Below are positions 1-7,568 of a stretch of 14,417 nucleotides of DNA, piece by piece. Position 1 is the first letter of the stretch, and each line of letters begins with the position of its first letter. The notes under the pieces were generated by a model. The model did not search any database and was not told where the DNA came from. It saw only the letters and a list, made by a program, of their open reading frames with translations. Both the position numbers and the translations under genes were made by a program. The stretch comes from Nitrospiraceae bacterium (GTDB taxonomy: Bacteria; Nitrospirota; Nitrospiria; Nitrospirales; Nitrospiraceae): the NCBI GenBank assembly GCA_011391455.1, contig JAABQN010000026.1, positions 1-14,417 of the forward strand, given 5' to 3'.

Positions 1-1631
1 GTGTCCAGGAAGAGCCCTTGGGTGTAGCCGGTCCACTTGATCTCCCTGGTCCCTTCGTAGATGAGAGGGTAAAAAAAAGACTGATAGAGTGATCCGTCAC
101 CGGTCGAGGAGGTGGCGAGCACCGAGACGGCTGTTCCCGATGCGCTCCGCTGAAGGATGCTGGTGATAGCTGAGACGAGTTTGTCCCGCAGGTCATCGGC
201 ATCGGCCGATTCGAAGTAGGTATCCGGAAGGCCGTCGGCGCCCGCCGCCCCGGTATAATTGTTCACCTTGTCGTATTCCTCGACTAAGTCCGGTTGATTA
301 TTCCCGTTTCGATCTTCAAATCCTCCAGTTTTGGCCGTCGTCTGAAGAATCTCTCGTCCGATGGCCTTCCCGAAAGCATAAAAGGTGTAGACGGTAATAT
401 TCTGCATCCCCGGTAAATCTTTTCCCGCTATGCCCAGGGTCGGCAACGTCGCTTGGCGCAGGTCCGTCGTATGCGCGTAATAGGCCACATCATCTAGAAA
501 GTGATTGCCGCTGAAAAAATAATCGGTCTTGTGACCGACGCAGGTGGTCGACGTCGTGCTGGTGCAATGCGCCGCGTGATGCGCATGCGCGAAATCTTGT
601 AACGAGGCCGGCACGGCAAGGTCCGCCGTCGGTTCCCCGTCTGTAAAGACCATGATGAAACTCTTGCAGCAGTTCACGTACTCGCCTGGCGAATTATTGC
701 TCCAGTCCGGATACTTGAAGTAGTAGGGATCCTTGGCCGTCACGTTATCGGTATAGTCCGTGGCGGCAAAGGCCGGTGGAACCTGCGCAAAATACCGCGT
801 CGCTTCATAGAGCGATTCGGCTAATGGAGTGAAGGTGGCCGCGCTCGTATTTTCAATGGCGTTGACCATGCTGACCAGGTTGCCACCGACTTCTGCCAGA
901 ATTTTTCCGCCGTCTCCTGAACTCTTGAACTCCATCAGGCCAAACCGGGCTTTATTGCCCACTGCCTGAACGACGCCGTTCGGTTCCGCGGCAATCTCAG
1001 CCTTGAGCTTAAAGTCAGTATCCGCGCCGCTACAGACTGCCCCTGTATAGACCGACAGATCATCGCCAGCTCTCGTGAAGCACCGATTGCCATAGGGCGT
1101 GATCCCCGTACCGTCCATCACGATATTCCCAACGTTTTCGGACGTCTCCATCACAAGCGTCCCACCAGGATAACAGGTTCCGTTCACCGCTCGAGGTGTG
1201 CATTTCCCACCCATCATGACCCACTTGGTGATCTCGAGCCTCGTCATCGAGACGTAATTCAAAAAGCTCCCAAGCCAAGGGGCTCCCGCGCTGCAAGGAT
1301 TTCCGCTTGCGGCTTTATCGGCTCCGGGAGTGAATTTATTGGACGCGTAGCTATAGCATTTCGTGGTGGCGAAATAGCCGTTGTAGTCTTTTGTTGGGAC
1401 ATAGGCCTCGCCAAGCTCATGATAGGCTGACGTGTCCATGCTGAGGGAGTTATCCATCAGCATCAGGACGTTCGGCGGCACCGTATCGGCGATGAACGGC
1501 GGAGTGGCTGTATAGTCCGCCATCGCCTGCGCTCCCGCTTCCACGGGGCTGAGGAAGAGGATCAGCCCCACTGCAACGGCTGCGCAAGAAAGGATCCTGT
1601 TTCTTAAGTCGCTCTGGTGCATTCTCATCAT
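1..1631 (-). CDS. pilY1: PilY1, type IV pilus tip adhesin/assembly factor (N-terminal 543 residues; C-terminus beyond left edge)
   Basis: PilY1 sits at the pilus tip with the minor pilins and takes part in adhesion, surface sensing and control of retraction (family knowledge). The frame is open from the ATG at 1631 to the window edge and gives 543 residues. Residues 1-36 are a secretion signal: a basic start, a hydrophobic stretch at about 14-28, and a likely cut after AQA. A von Willebrand factor A fold follows, with a MIDAS motif D60-x-S62-x-S64, a threonine in TFTPLAESLY (about 268) and D331 in VFTDGEP. Residues 440-451 form an EF-hand-like loop, D440-x-N442-x-N444-x3-D448-x2-E451. Visible sequence ends at REIKWTGYTQGLFLD, typical of the entry to the PilY1 beta-propeller, so the propeller half is missing here. 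Many cysteines suggest disulfides. GGGAGG lies 5 nt before the 1631 ATG; the ATG at 1628 is an equally possible start. It is the last visible gene of module A, 83 nt after the small gene at 1715-2077. Confidence 0.93.
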   Translation of the reverse strand, partial: MMRMHQSDLRNRILSCAAVAVGLILFLSPVEAGAQAMADYTATPPFIADTVPPNVLMLMDNSLSMDTSAYHELGEAYVPTKDYNGYFATTKCYSYASNKFTPGADKAASGNPCSAGAPWLGSFLNYVSMTRLEITKWVMMGGKCTPRAVNGTCYPGGTLVMETSENVGNIVMDGTGITPYGNRCFTRAGDDLSVYTGAVCSGADTDFKLKAEIAAEPNGVVQAVGNKARFGLMEFKSSGDGGKILAEVGGNLVSMVNAIENTSAATFTPLAESLYEATRYFAQVPPAFAATDYTDNVTAKDPYYFKYPDWSNNSPGEYVNCCKSFIMVFTDGEPTADLAVPASLQDFAHAHHAAHCTSTTSTTCVGHKTDYFFSGNHFLDDVAYYAHTTDLRQATLPTLGIAGKDLPGMQNITVYTFYAFGKAIGREILQTTAKTGGFEDRNGNNQPDLVEEYDKVNNYTGAAGADGLPDTYFESADADDLRDKLVSAITSILQRSASGTAVSVLATSSTGDGSLYQSFFYPLIYEGTREIKWTGYTQGLFLD

Positions 1632-1714
1632 CGATTCCTCCCGCATTCCTATCGTTCACTCACCAACCTGCTTCTGAACCAGTTGGGTTCGACAGGCACG
1701 GTCGCTCCGCTGTT

Positions 1715-2077
1715 CTACCTGGGCAATATTGCGATGATCCGATACATCGCCCCCTCTTTCAGCCAGAATTGGACTCCCAGCCCAGGCTGTAGTTGATTCA
1801 TTTCAAGAGGCTGGCCGTTCTCAGCTGTAATACTGACTTTGGGATGAAGACTGTAGGATTTTTTTTCAACTTCGATATAGCTCAGCCCCGCATAGGTGAT
1901 TTGGCCCTCTAAGGGTGGACCTAGCTGCATCTTCTCTTCGGACTGTGCCCATACGTGGTTGACAATCTCTCCTGAAGCCGTCACACCGAGAAAAGCCAGA
2001 AGAGCCCCCGCGAGAAGATGCGATCGCAACATACGATGCCCGAATATGGGACTGGTGGGAGCCTGATAGAATTCCAT
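1715..2077 (-). CDS. Small exported or membrane-anchored protein of unknown function between pilX and pilY1 (120 aa)
   Basis: I do not recognise this family by name. Residues 1-16 are a polar start and 17-35 a hydrophobic segment preceded by R18. HVWAQ at 41-45 could be a signal-peptidase site, so the product is either secreted or anchored in the inner membrane. The mature part (about 57-120) looks all-beta and compact. It has the pattern GQITYAGLSYIEV, then SYSLHPKVSI, ENGQPL, LQPGLGVQFWL and MYRIIAILP, resembling small single-domain beta-barrels in which a polypeptide is described by G-x-I, NG and L-x-x-G-x-x-V steps. Its position in the pilus operon recalls PilY2, a small protein near pilY1 in Pseudomonas, but that is analogy only. 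GGAGG lies 6 nt before the ATG at 2077, which supports this start. The Met at residue 16 would give a neater signal peptide but has no ribosome binding site. The upstream pilX stop is 21 nt away, so the gene is in the operon. Confidence 0.8.
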   Translation of the reverse strand: MEFYQAPTSPIFGHRMLRSHLLAGALLAFLGVTASGEIVNHVWAQSEEKMQLGPPLEGQITYAGLSYIEVEKKSYSLHPKVSITAENGQPLEMNQLQPGLGVQFWLKEGAMYRIIAILPR

Positions 2078-2098
2078 GTTGCGCCTCCACAGACTCGG

Positions 2099-2737
2099 TT
2101 ATTTCTGACAACTCTCACCGGTAAGCGTGCAGGCATACACCGCCGTGGCTCGCGCCGAGGTTCCAGTCGCCGCGTTTCGGGCCACGCAATCGATTCGATA
2201 ATAAATGTTGGAAGATCCAACCGCCGAACTCCCCGTCCCTTCATAACCGGCGAACTGCTGCATGCCTGATCCCGGATTGCCTTTGACATACAGTCGATCG
2301 ATATCCCCGCTCACGGTGTAGGCGCCGACCGTCTGAACCATATTGGGGACCGCACCAGCCCCATCCGCGAAGTCGCTGTTGTTATCGGACGATCCCATGA
2401 TCTCCTGGTTCAACACTGTGGCATTTGTCTGAGGAACAGGTCCGGCTGGGGTGGCGTTGCTCAGAAATGCGGTCGGCAAGGTCCCCGCCCCCACATAGGG
2501 ATCGATGGTCTGCTGGATTAAATTCACACCTGCCCCAGTGCAGGATTCGGCTGCGGCTGTTGCCGACTCCATCGAAGTCATGAACCCAGCCATGCGATTC
2601 TCAAGCCCGGTGACTGTCACGGCAGATATCCCGAGCACGGTCAGCATCAACATGACGAGCATGACCGTCAGCATGGCAATGCCCTGCTCGCTTTTTGCTC
2701 CACCATCCTTGCTGGACGGCATCACCATGACTGTCAT
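2099..2737 (-). CDS. pilX: Minor pilin PilX-like (module A, 212 aa)
   Basis: This is a PilX/GspK-class minor pilin, expected to be processed by PilD and to sit in the pilus tip or priming complex. A prepilin leader of 19 residues ends in SEQG, and the mature protein starts IAMLTVMLVMLMLTVLG. Position +5 is Thr rather than the usual Glu, as is common in the PilX/GspK class. The segment GLENRMAGF, then ESATAAAESC after the hydrophobic helix is the typical PilX N-domain pattern (small AAE motif). The remaining 140 or so residues are a variable globular domain with cysteines near the C-terminus (YRIDC, VYACTLTGESC) that could form a disulfide. The start at 2737 has AAGGAG 7 nt upstream, and this site overlaps the pilW stop codon (TAA at 2749-2751), so translation is likely coupled. 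Confidence 0.88.
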   Translation of the reverse strand: MTVMVMPSSKDGGAKSEQGIAMLTVMLVMLMLTVLGISAVTVTGLENRMAGFMTSMESATAAAESCTGAGVNLIQQTIDPYVGAGTLPTAFLSNATPAGPVPQTNATVLNQEIMGSSDNNSDFADGAGAVPNMVQTVGAYTVSGDIDRLYVKGNPGSGMQQFAGYEGTGSSAVGSSNIYYRIDCVARNAATGTSARATAVYACTLTGESCQK

Positions 2738-2748
2738 ATCCCTACTCC

Positions 2749-3858
2749 TTAGAGTCGTTGATTCCTGGTTTCTACCGTCCTGGTCACCACGCGCCGCCGG
2801 TAATTCGAATAGGAAGGATTCAACCCTGCATAATCTCCGGCGGCAAAGAGGCCTGCGCTATGGTTGTGATCGCTCACCTGTAAGGCGGCCGGCGACAGGG
2901 TCATGGCGCCCCTTCCTTCGCCCAATCCTTGATCAGCATTCGTTTGACGGGCCACGACAGTCACCTGGACCAATCGTATCTTGTCCGGCGTCAAAGGAGC
3001 CGCGTTCCACGCATTGTTGGTCACAAAGTCAGCCTGATCGAAACCGGCTGCTCCCCCCTGGTTATCGATGATCCGATCCGCTACGCCTCCGTTCACTCCA
3101 ACATTACAGCCATCACAGGCATAGGCGAACTGAATATCCTCAATCCCGTCAGCCACCGATACACCGTTGCGGAGCAGACAGGGCGAGTTTCCACCACACG
3201 CCGCTGTCGTTGTTCCAATGGAATAGGTTACACATTGCAGCAGGTACACAGGCATATTGGCAGGAAAGGCCACGGGCGGAGGTATGGGAGCAAAATTGAT
3301 CGTGTTTCCTCCGACGGATGTCACCGTGGCTGTTGCCACACCGGCAATGGACACGATGGCCCCGGTCAGGCTTCCTCCGGCCTCGGTAACCATGTTGGCC
3401 ACAGCCCCAGCCGTCAAGGTGATATTGGGAATGCTCACGGCTGTTCCTCCAACCGCACTCGCAAGCGTCCAGGCCGGCGCAATCGATGTTCCGATGGGTA
3501 CTATAAGACGAACGGAATCAGGACCTGTATCAGCCCCGGCGGGAGTGTGGTCCAGCGGTACGATCGCCGTCGCACAGGCCCCCACTGGCCCCGTCATTCC
3601 AAATCCGGCATGCTTGATGTCGCGGGATAGCAGGTCCATCGCAATTCGCACGTTCTGTTGAGTTTCCACGGTTTGATCGTTCGCTTGTGTGGATTTTTGG
3701 CTCGTGGTTAAAATCGTAAAAGCCGCGACGACCACTACCAACGCCACGACTATTCCCACCATCAACTCAATCAGAGTCACCCCCTGCTCCGTCCCTAAAG
3801 CAGACGCCGAGTCTCCTCTGTTCTTTCCACACATCTTCCTTAGTCTATCCATGATCAT
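2749..3858 (-). CDS. pilW: Minor pilin PilW-like (module A, 369 aa)
   Basis: PilW-type minor pilin of the tip complex. The leader of 26 residues ends at EQG, and the mature N-terminus is VTLIELMVGIVVALVVVVAAF with Glu at +5, so it is a canonical PilD substrate. After the helix comes QQNVRIAMDLLSRDIKHAGFGM, the PilW signature (a helix with RDI..AGF). The globular part is long, rich in Thr, Val and Gly, and contains several cysteines, including CxxC in ACDGCNVG. The open frame extends far upstream of the true start. I chose the ATG at 3858 because it forms an ATGA overlap with the pilV stop (3855-3857), suggesting translational coupling. A second ATG two codons later (3852) cannot be excluded. 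The C-terminus is VVTRTVETRNQRL, the short basic beta-strand end usual in PilW proteins. Confidence 0.9.
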   Translation of the reverse strand: MIMDRLRKMCGKNRGDSASALGTEQGVTLIELMVGIVVALVVVVAAFTILTTSQKSTQANDQTVETQQNVRIAMDLLSRDIKHAGFGMTGPVGACATAIVPLDHTPAGADTGPDSVRLIVPIGTSIAPAWTLASAVGGTAVSIPNITLTAGAVANMVTEAGGSLTGAIVSIAGVATATVTSVGGNTINFAPIPPPVAFPANMPVYLLQCVTYSIGTTTAACGGNSPCLLRNGVSVADGIEDIQFAYACDGCNVGVNGGVADRIIDNQGGAAGFDQADFVTNNAWNAAPLTPDKIRLVQVTVVARQTNADQGLGEGRGAMTLSPAALQVSDHNHSAGLFAAGDYAGLNPSYSNYRRRVVTRTVETRNQRL

Positions 3859-4361
3859 TCCGGAGCCACCACAGTGGTTATTGCCATTTGCCTTTGTTTC
3901 GCAATCTTCCCTGCCCCTGAAGCTCCCGTCCAAGTCATCGTCACCACGACGCGACTCTGGTTGAGTGGAGGAACAATAGGACCTACCACCGCTACCGCAA
4001 CCTGGCCACGTAGTCCTCCCAAGCCCGCCGCAAGGCCACCGGTGAGCAAGTTTCTCCATTGATCACAATCTCCACGGGCCATCGGTTGAGCAGTCGCGTC
4101 GATCGTACAGGCCACATTCGTATCGATACCGTTATAGGCAATGGCATTGCGCCGATTGAATTGAACCCGTTCCACAATGTCCGCCGCGAAATTCGTCACG
4201 CGAGTTGTTTCGTTCGCATCGACGTTGCGGCCCAGCGAATACCCCTGCATGCTCGCCAGGCCGAGTAATCCGGTTGCCAAGATGACTGCCGCCAACATGC
4301 CTTCAAGCAGGGTGAACCCGCTCTCGCTCTTCCCTAGCGCTCGCTTCTGCTGTCGAATCAC
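3855..4361 (-). CDS. pilV: Minor pilin PilV-like (module A, 168 aa)
   Basis: PilV/GspI-class minor pilin. The 15-residue basic leader ends in SESG, and the mature chain starts FTLLEGMLAAVILATGLLGLASMQ with Glu at +5. The LLGLA..Q run in the N-terminal helix is characteristic of PilV. Further on, NFAADIVERVQFNRRNAIAYNGI matches the usual PilV helix (an A-D-x-x-E-R/x-x-x-N-R pattern). Two cysteines (VACTID, GDCDQWRN) may bond. The C-terminal strand is KQRQMAITTVVAPE. The start is a GTG at 4361 with GAGG 5 nt upstream; no in-frame ATG lies between it and the upstream in-frame stop of the preceding gene at 4383-4385. The stop overlaps the pilW start. Confidence 0.88.
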   Translation of the reverse strand: MIRQQKRALGKSESGFTLLEGMLAAVILATGLLGLASMQGYSLGRNVDANETTRVTNFAADIVERVQFNRRNAIAYNGIDTNVACTIDATAQPMARGDCDQWRNLLTGGLAAGLGGLRGQVAVAVVGPIVPPLNQSRVVVTMTWTGASGAGKIAKQRQMAITTVVAPE

Positions 4362-4382
4362 GGCATCCTCATCATTCTCGAT

Positions 4383-4859
4383 TTAGGGACAAGCTGCGGC
4401 GGGACACCAGCTCACCTTGCCCCGAGGAGTAACCCGCACAGAATAGGAAAGCCCCTGGTTGTTCGAGATGCTGATTTGTTGATTTCCTGCTCCTCCTCCG
4501 GATCTAATTCCAAGTGGTGAAAATGCCACCGTAGTCGGAGCAGGATTCAGCCCAGTCACGGTGCCCATCATCTGAGTCGCGGGAATGACAGAAGCGCCAG
4601 ACGCATCTCCGGCTGAAACCTGTACCTTCCCGCCGCTCAATACCATACTTACATTGACGACTGAGTTTCGACTCATGGCACTAATGCGTGCCAGCGATAG
4701 CTGGTTTTGGATTTCTGTCGCAGCCTGCCTCAGCTGATAGCGGGCATTCCATGCGAGGTAGTTTGGAACCGCTATCGCTGAGCCAATCCCAAGAATTGCC
4801 ACGACGATCATTATCTCGATCAACGTAAATCCGCACTCGCGGTTCTTCCGTCCAAGCAT
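4383..4859 (-). CDS. fimT: Minor pilin FimT/GspH-like (module A, 158 aa)
   Basis: FimT/GspH-class pseudopilin, first gene of module A. From the chosen ATG at 4859 the leader is MLGRKNRECG and the mature chain is FTLIEIMIVVAILGIGSAIAVPNYLAW with Glu at +5. Next comes LRQAATEIQNQLSLARISAMSRN, the GspH helix that packs as AxxLxxxLxxARxxAxxR/S. The beta-rich C-domain ends with the short TPRGKVSWC strand usual in the family, and two cysteines (WCPAAACP) close the protein. The start is uncertain. An in-frame ATG at 4892 has AAGGTGA 8 nt upstream, and a TTG at 4937 is further out. All give a basic leader and the same mature protein. FimT proteins in related systems have been linked to DNA binding at the pilus tip; no specific evidence for that is seen here. 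Confidence 0.87.
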   Translation of the reverse strand: MLGRKNRECGFTLIEIMIVVAILGIGSAIAVPNYLAWNARYQLRQAATEIQNQLSLARISAMSRNSVVNVSMVLSGGKVQVSAGDASGASVIPATQMMGTVTGLNPAPTTVAFSPLGIRSGGGAGNQQISISNNQGLSYSVRVTPRGKVSWCPAAACP

Positions 4860-5115
4860 ATAGTTCGTCCAATTTTGTCCTGATATACCCATCGCACCAG
4901 TCACCTTCACGCAAGGGACATACCATTGAAAACACAAGAGCTGGCAGTCCTAAGCCATTGATATTAAACACCGCGTGAAGGATTGCTCTATTACGTATGA
5001 ACATTTTTCGGACTTACAGGAGACAATTTTCGTCGGAGGAGGAAATCCTCAATTGAAGGAACTTCTGCGCGGGCTGGAACGGTGAGACGGAAGGATGCTG
5101 CCTGATGCGGATGCA
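4860..5115. other. Leader/intergenic DNA upstream of minor-pilin module A, no gene recognised
   Basis: Between the fimT start and the palindromic element at 5116-5300 I find no convincing gene. The region should hold the promoter of module A (reading leftward), but no good -35/-10 pair or GG-N10-GC sigma54 site could be picked out by eye. A short hairpin, GAGGA-AA-TCCTC, lies at about 5038-5049. An unsupported 76-codon open frame runs through 5014-5244 on the minus strand with no plausible protein character. Confidence 0.5.
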
Positions 5116-5300
5116 AGGAGCCTGTTCGGCATTAACGTTCGTCACGAGGCGGAGAAGGCGCGGGCAGATGCGCGACCGCAGACTCTGAAAAACCGGAGGC
5201 GTATTCGCTGGAATACGTTGAGGATTTTTCTGGGTCGAGAACAAGGCAGATGTCTGTGCATTATTCGCCGCAGTAGAACGGGCATGCCGGACAGGCTCCT
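5116..5300. repeat. 185-bp palindromic intergenic element (inverted 17-bp ends, central hairpin)
   Basis: The ends are AGGAGCCTGTTCGGCAT (5116-5132) and ATGCCGGACAGGCTCCT (5284-5300), inverted copies matching at 16 of 17 bases. The symmetry continues inward with CGTTC/GAACG and then roughly 24 more bases per arm at about two-thirds identity, so the element is one large imperfect palindrome. Near its centre is a perfect 7-bp hairpin, CGTATTC (5200-5206), tetraloop GCTG, GAATACG (5211-5217). It starts 8 nt past the stop of the assembly ATPase gene. There is no open frame with protein character and no clear target-site duplication. It may act as a terminator or mRNA-stabilising structure for the ATPase transcript, or be a miniature mobile repeat; the sequence alone does not decide. 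Confidence 0.75.
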
Positions 5301-5308
5301 AAGATCGG

Positions 5309-7117
5309 CTATTTCATCGCCACAGCTCTCACTTGGCGATAGGTGGTGAGTCCCAGCAACACCTTTCGAATGCCGTCTTGGACCAATGTGACCAGCCCCT
5401 CTTTCATCGCGAGAGTCAGCATCTGGGCGGTTTGCGACCGGGTCTGGATGAGATGTTTCATGCCTTCCGAAGGGAGCAGCAATTCATGCAAGGGCACTCG
5501 CCCCTTGAAGCCGGTTCGGTTGCAAGCCTCGCAGCCTCGTCCGCGGTACAGAATCCAATCGGCTCGGTATTCGATGCCGACGGCGGGCCAGTCCTGGGTT
5601 CCATACCCCTGTACCAGTTCGTCGTACTCCTGTCGACTCGGATGATAGGCCTCCTTGCACTGGATGCAGATCCGTTTGCAGAGACGCTGAGCGAGCACTC
5701 CCAACATGGCGTCGGCAAAGTTGAACGAGTCGCAGCCGAGATCCAACAGACGAATCACCGTCTCGACCGCACTGTTCGTATGGAGCGTGCTGAGCACCAA
5801 ATGGCCGGTCAACGAGGCCTCAATGGCGATGTCGGCCGTTTCTTTGTCCCGCATCTCTCCGATCATGATGACGTCCGGGTCGGCGCGCAGAAACGCCCGC
5901 ATCGCCGTCGCGAAGGTGAGACCGATCTTCGAATGGATCTGGACTTGTCGGAGGCCATCCTGGGTTATTTCAACTGGGTCTTCGGCTGTCCAAATCTTTC
6001 GTTCGTCTGTATTGATGTGTTTGAGAATCGCGTGCAAGGTTGTCGTCTTGCCGGACCCGGTCGGTCCGACGCACAAGATGATCCCGTAGGGCTTCTCTGC
6101 GATGGCTTGCATGGCCTGCAAAGTAGCTGGAGCAAAGTCCATTGCGTCGAGCGGCATCGGGTGCTTGGCCGTCAGGAGGCGCAGCACGACATCTTCGTCC
6201 TGTCCTGATGTAGGCAGGGTCGCAACACGCAGTTCGACCTCTCGATCCTTCGCTAACCGGTACCGGATCTTGCCGTCTTGAGGTTTGCGCCGTTCCGCAA
6301 TGTCAAGGTTGGCCATAATCTTGATGCGTGATACGACCGCGCGCCGATAGGATGCAGGAACCCCCATGTAGGTGAAACAGGTACCGTCGATGCGCAGGCG
6401 CACAGCCATGTCTTTACGATCCTCGTATGGCTCGATGTGAATGTCCGAGGCGCCGAGGCGGTCGGCTTCGGCAATCACTTGATTCGTCAGCCGCACAATG
6501 GCTGAGTCATTCTCATCGATCCCGCCGGATACTGGACCGATGGCAGGCTCAAGATGGATTTCATTGATCAACTCACCGAGAATGGAGCCGATGGATCCGC
6601 TGGTTCCCTGCCCCTTGGCCAGATATAGAAATTGCTCGATGTCCCGGCGCAGGCCTACGGCATAGCGAATGGTCATCCCAGGAAATGCGCGCCGCACGTC
6701 CCAGCCCTTGTCGAGATCGTGCGGATCGCTGGTGAGCACATCGATCATTGAGCCGCGACGGGCGATCGGCAGCCAGAGGTTCTTCCTGAGATAGTCAAGG
6801 TTGAGCGTTTTCAACAAGTCCGCGTCGATGACTGTTCGCTCGTCATAGGGCAGGTAGGAACATTGATAATACTCGCTCAGGGCGGACCCTAAGGCGTCCC
6901 TCGGAACACGATAGCGGTCGAGGAGTACCGTTTCGAGATCAAGGCTGCCATCTCTTGAATTGTCGACCGCCGCCGATACGTCGGCCTGGCTGACGATTCC
7001 GCGATAGACCAGCGTATCCAGCACGTTTTGCTCAATCGTGCAACGAGAGAGTTTCGACCAACGGCTGCTCTTCTTGCCTCCAGTCCCTCCAGCCACCAGA
7101 TCTGTCTCAACCGTCAT
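5309..7117 (-). CDS. pilB: Type IV pilus assembly ATPase, PilB/GspE family (602 aa)
   Basis: Hexameric secretion/assembly ATPase that powers pilin insertion at the inner membrane. The N-terminal region (about 28-165) is a GspE/MshE-type N-domain, including LTSDPHD at 128-134. The core has an N2 domain around ADRLGASDIHIEPYED (218-233), Walker A GPTGSGKT (351-358), Asp box TAEDPVE (377-383), Walker B RADPDVIMIGEMRD (411-424) and His box TGHLVLSTLHTNSA (437-450). The four zinc cysteines of assembly ATPases are present: C484/C487 and C529/C532. The latter argue for PilB/GspE rather than a PilT-type retraction ATPase. The start is the ATG at 7117: AAAGG lies about 8 nt upstream and the encoded protein has family length. 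The open frame continues upstream to 7387, but that part runs through a palindromic repeat and looks non-coding. It lies between the two minor-pilin modules; no PilC or PilT gene is next to it. PilB versus GspE cannot be settled from this window. Confidence 0.93.
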   Translation of the reverse strand: MTVETDLVAGGTGGKKSSRWSKLSRCTIEQNVLDTLVYRGIVSQADVSAAVDNSRDGSLDLETVLLDRYRVPRDALGSALSEYYQCSYLPYDERTVIDADLLKTLNLDYLRKNLWLPIARRGSMIDVLTSDPHDLDKGWDVRRAFPGMTIRYAVGLRRDIEQFLYLAKGQGTSGSIGSILGELINEIHLEPAIGPVSGGIDENDSAIVRLTNQVIAEADRLGASDIHIEPYEDRKDMAVRLRIDGTCFTYMGVPASYRRAVVSRIKIMANLDIAERRKPQDGKIRYRLAKDREVELRVATLPTSGQDEDVVLRLLTAKHPMPLDAMDFAPATLQAMQAIAEKPYGIILCVGPTGSGKTTTLHAILKHINTDERKIWTAEDPVEITQDGLRQVQIHSKIGLTFATAMRAFLRADPDVIMIGEMRDKETADIAIEASLTGHLVLSTLHTNSAVETVIRLLDLGCDSFNFADAMLGVLAQRLCKRICIQCKEAYHPSRQEYDELVQGYGTQDWPAVGIEYRADWILYRGRGCEACNRTGFKGRVPLHELLLPSEGMKHLIQTRSQTAQMLTLAMKEGLVTLVQDGIRKVLLGLTTYRQVRAVAMK

Positions 7118-7206
7118 GCACCATGCCTTTCGTTCTCGCTTCCCGCTAGCAGAATGCTGAAAAAGTCCGCAGGCACGCCAAAGCCGGATGCTCAAAAAGG
7201 CCAGAC

Positions 7207-7246
7207 TTCTCACCCGCCCAACCCTGGCGCGCCAAGACGCGCCATT
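7207..7246. repeat. Direct repeat unit 1 with hairpin TGGCGCG/CGCGCCA
   Basis: Unit begins TTCTCACCCGCCC and ends with a 7-bp stem, TGGCGCG (7225-7231) and CGCGCCA (7238-7244), around loop CCAAGA. It pairs with unit 2 at 7317-7357. Confidence 0.75.
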
Positions 7247-7316
7247 CCGCGGGCAAGGCCGCAGCGAGCTATCGCCCATTAAGGGGTGGCCGGGATGATC
7301 CCAACTGCGCGCGACA

Positions 7317-7357
7317 TTCTCACCCGCCCACCCACTGGCACGCCGAGACGTGCCATT
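7317..7357. repeat. Direct repeat unit 2 with hairpin TGGCACG/CGTGCCA
   Basis: Same layout as unit 1 with one extra base before the hairpin. The stem is TGGCACG (7336-7342) and CGTGCCA (7349-7355) around loop CCGAGA. Compared with unit 1 a G-C pair has become A-T (G7229/C7240 versus A7340/T7351), so both sides changed together and the stem is kept. Confidence 0.75.
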
Positions 7358-7568
7358 TGTCCAGGCGAGGGCCTTCTGATTCCCCAACGTTCCCAGAGGG
7401 AGTAGGCTGACTGTTCTTCACTGCGCGCATCAAGCGACCACCGCTTTATCGTGGGGGCTCTGCGAGCAAGAAGAACGGTTTGCCTACTCCCTCGCATCCT
7501 TCTGAGGCCGCGCGTTGCGCGAGCACGGGGATCGTCACGACCACCCCCGCTACTTTTTCAGCATCCGG

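Noticed and set aside
2505..3071. Long plus-strand open frame of 188 codons opposite pilX/pilW, and similar plus-strand frames at 2929-3630, 5333-6208 and 8535-9032
   Set aside because: They are antisense shadows of clearly recognisable minus-strand pilus genes and show no protein motifs.
3859..4059. 67-residue N-terminal extension of the module A PilW frame
   Set aside because: It overlaps pilV in another frame; the prepilin leader begins at the ATGA overlap at 3858.
5014..5244. Minus-strand open frame of 76 codons between the ATPase gene and module A
   Set aside because: No ribosome binding site, unconvincing composition, and most of it runs through the 5116-5300 palindrome.
7118..7387. 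90-residue N-terminal extension of the ATPase frame
   Set aside because: It is an open frame through the composite repeat with Arg/Ser/Gly/Trp-rich, non-protein-like sequence; family-like sequence starts after the ATG at 7117.
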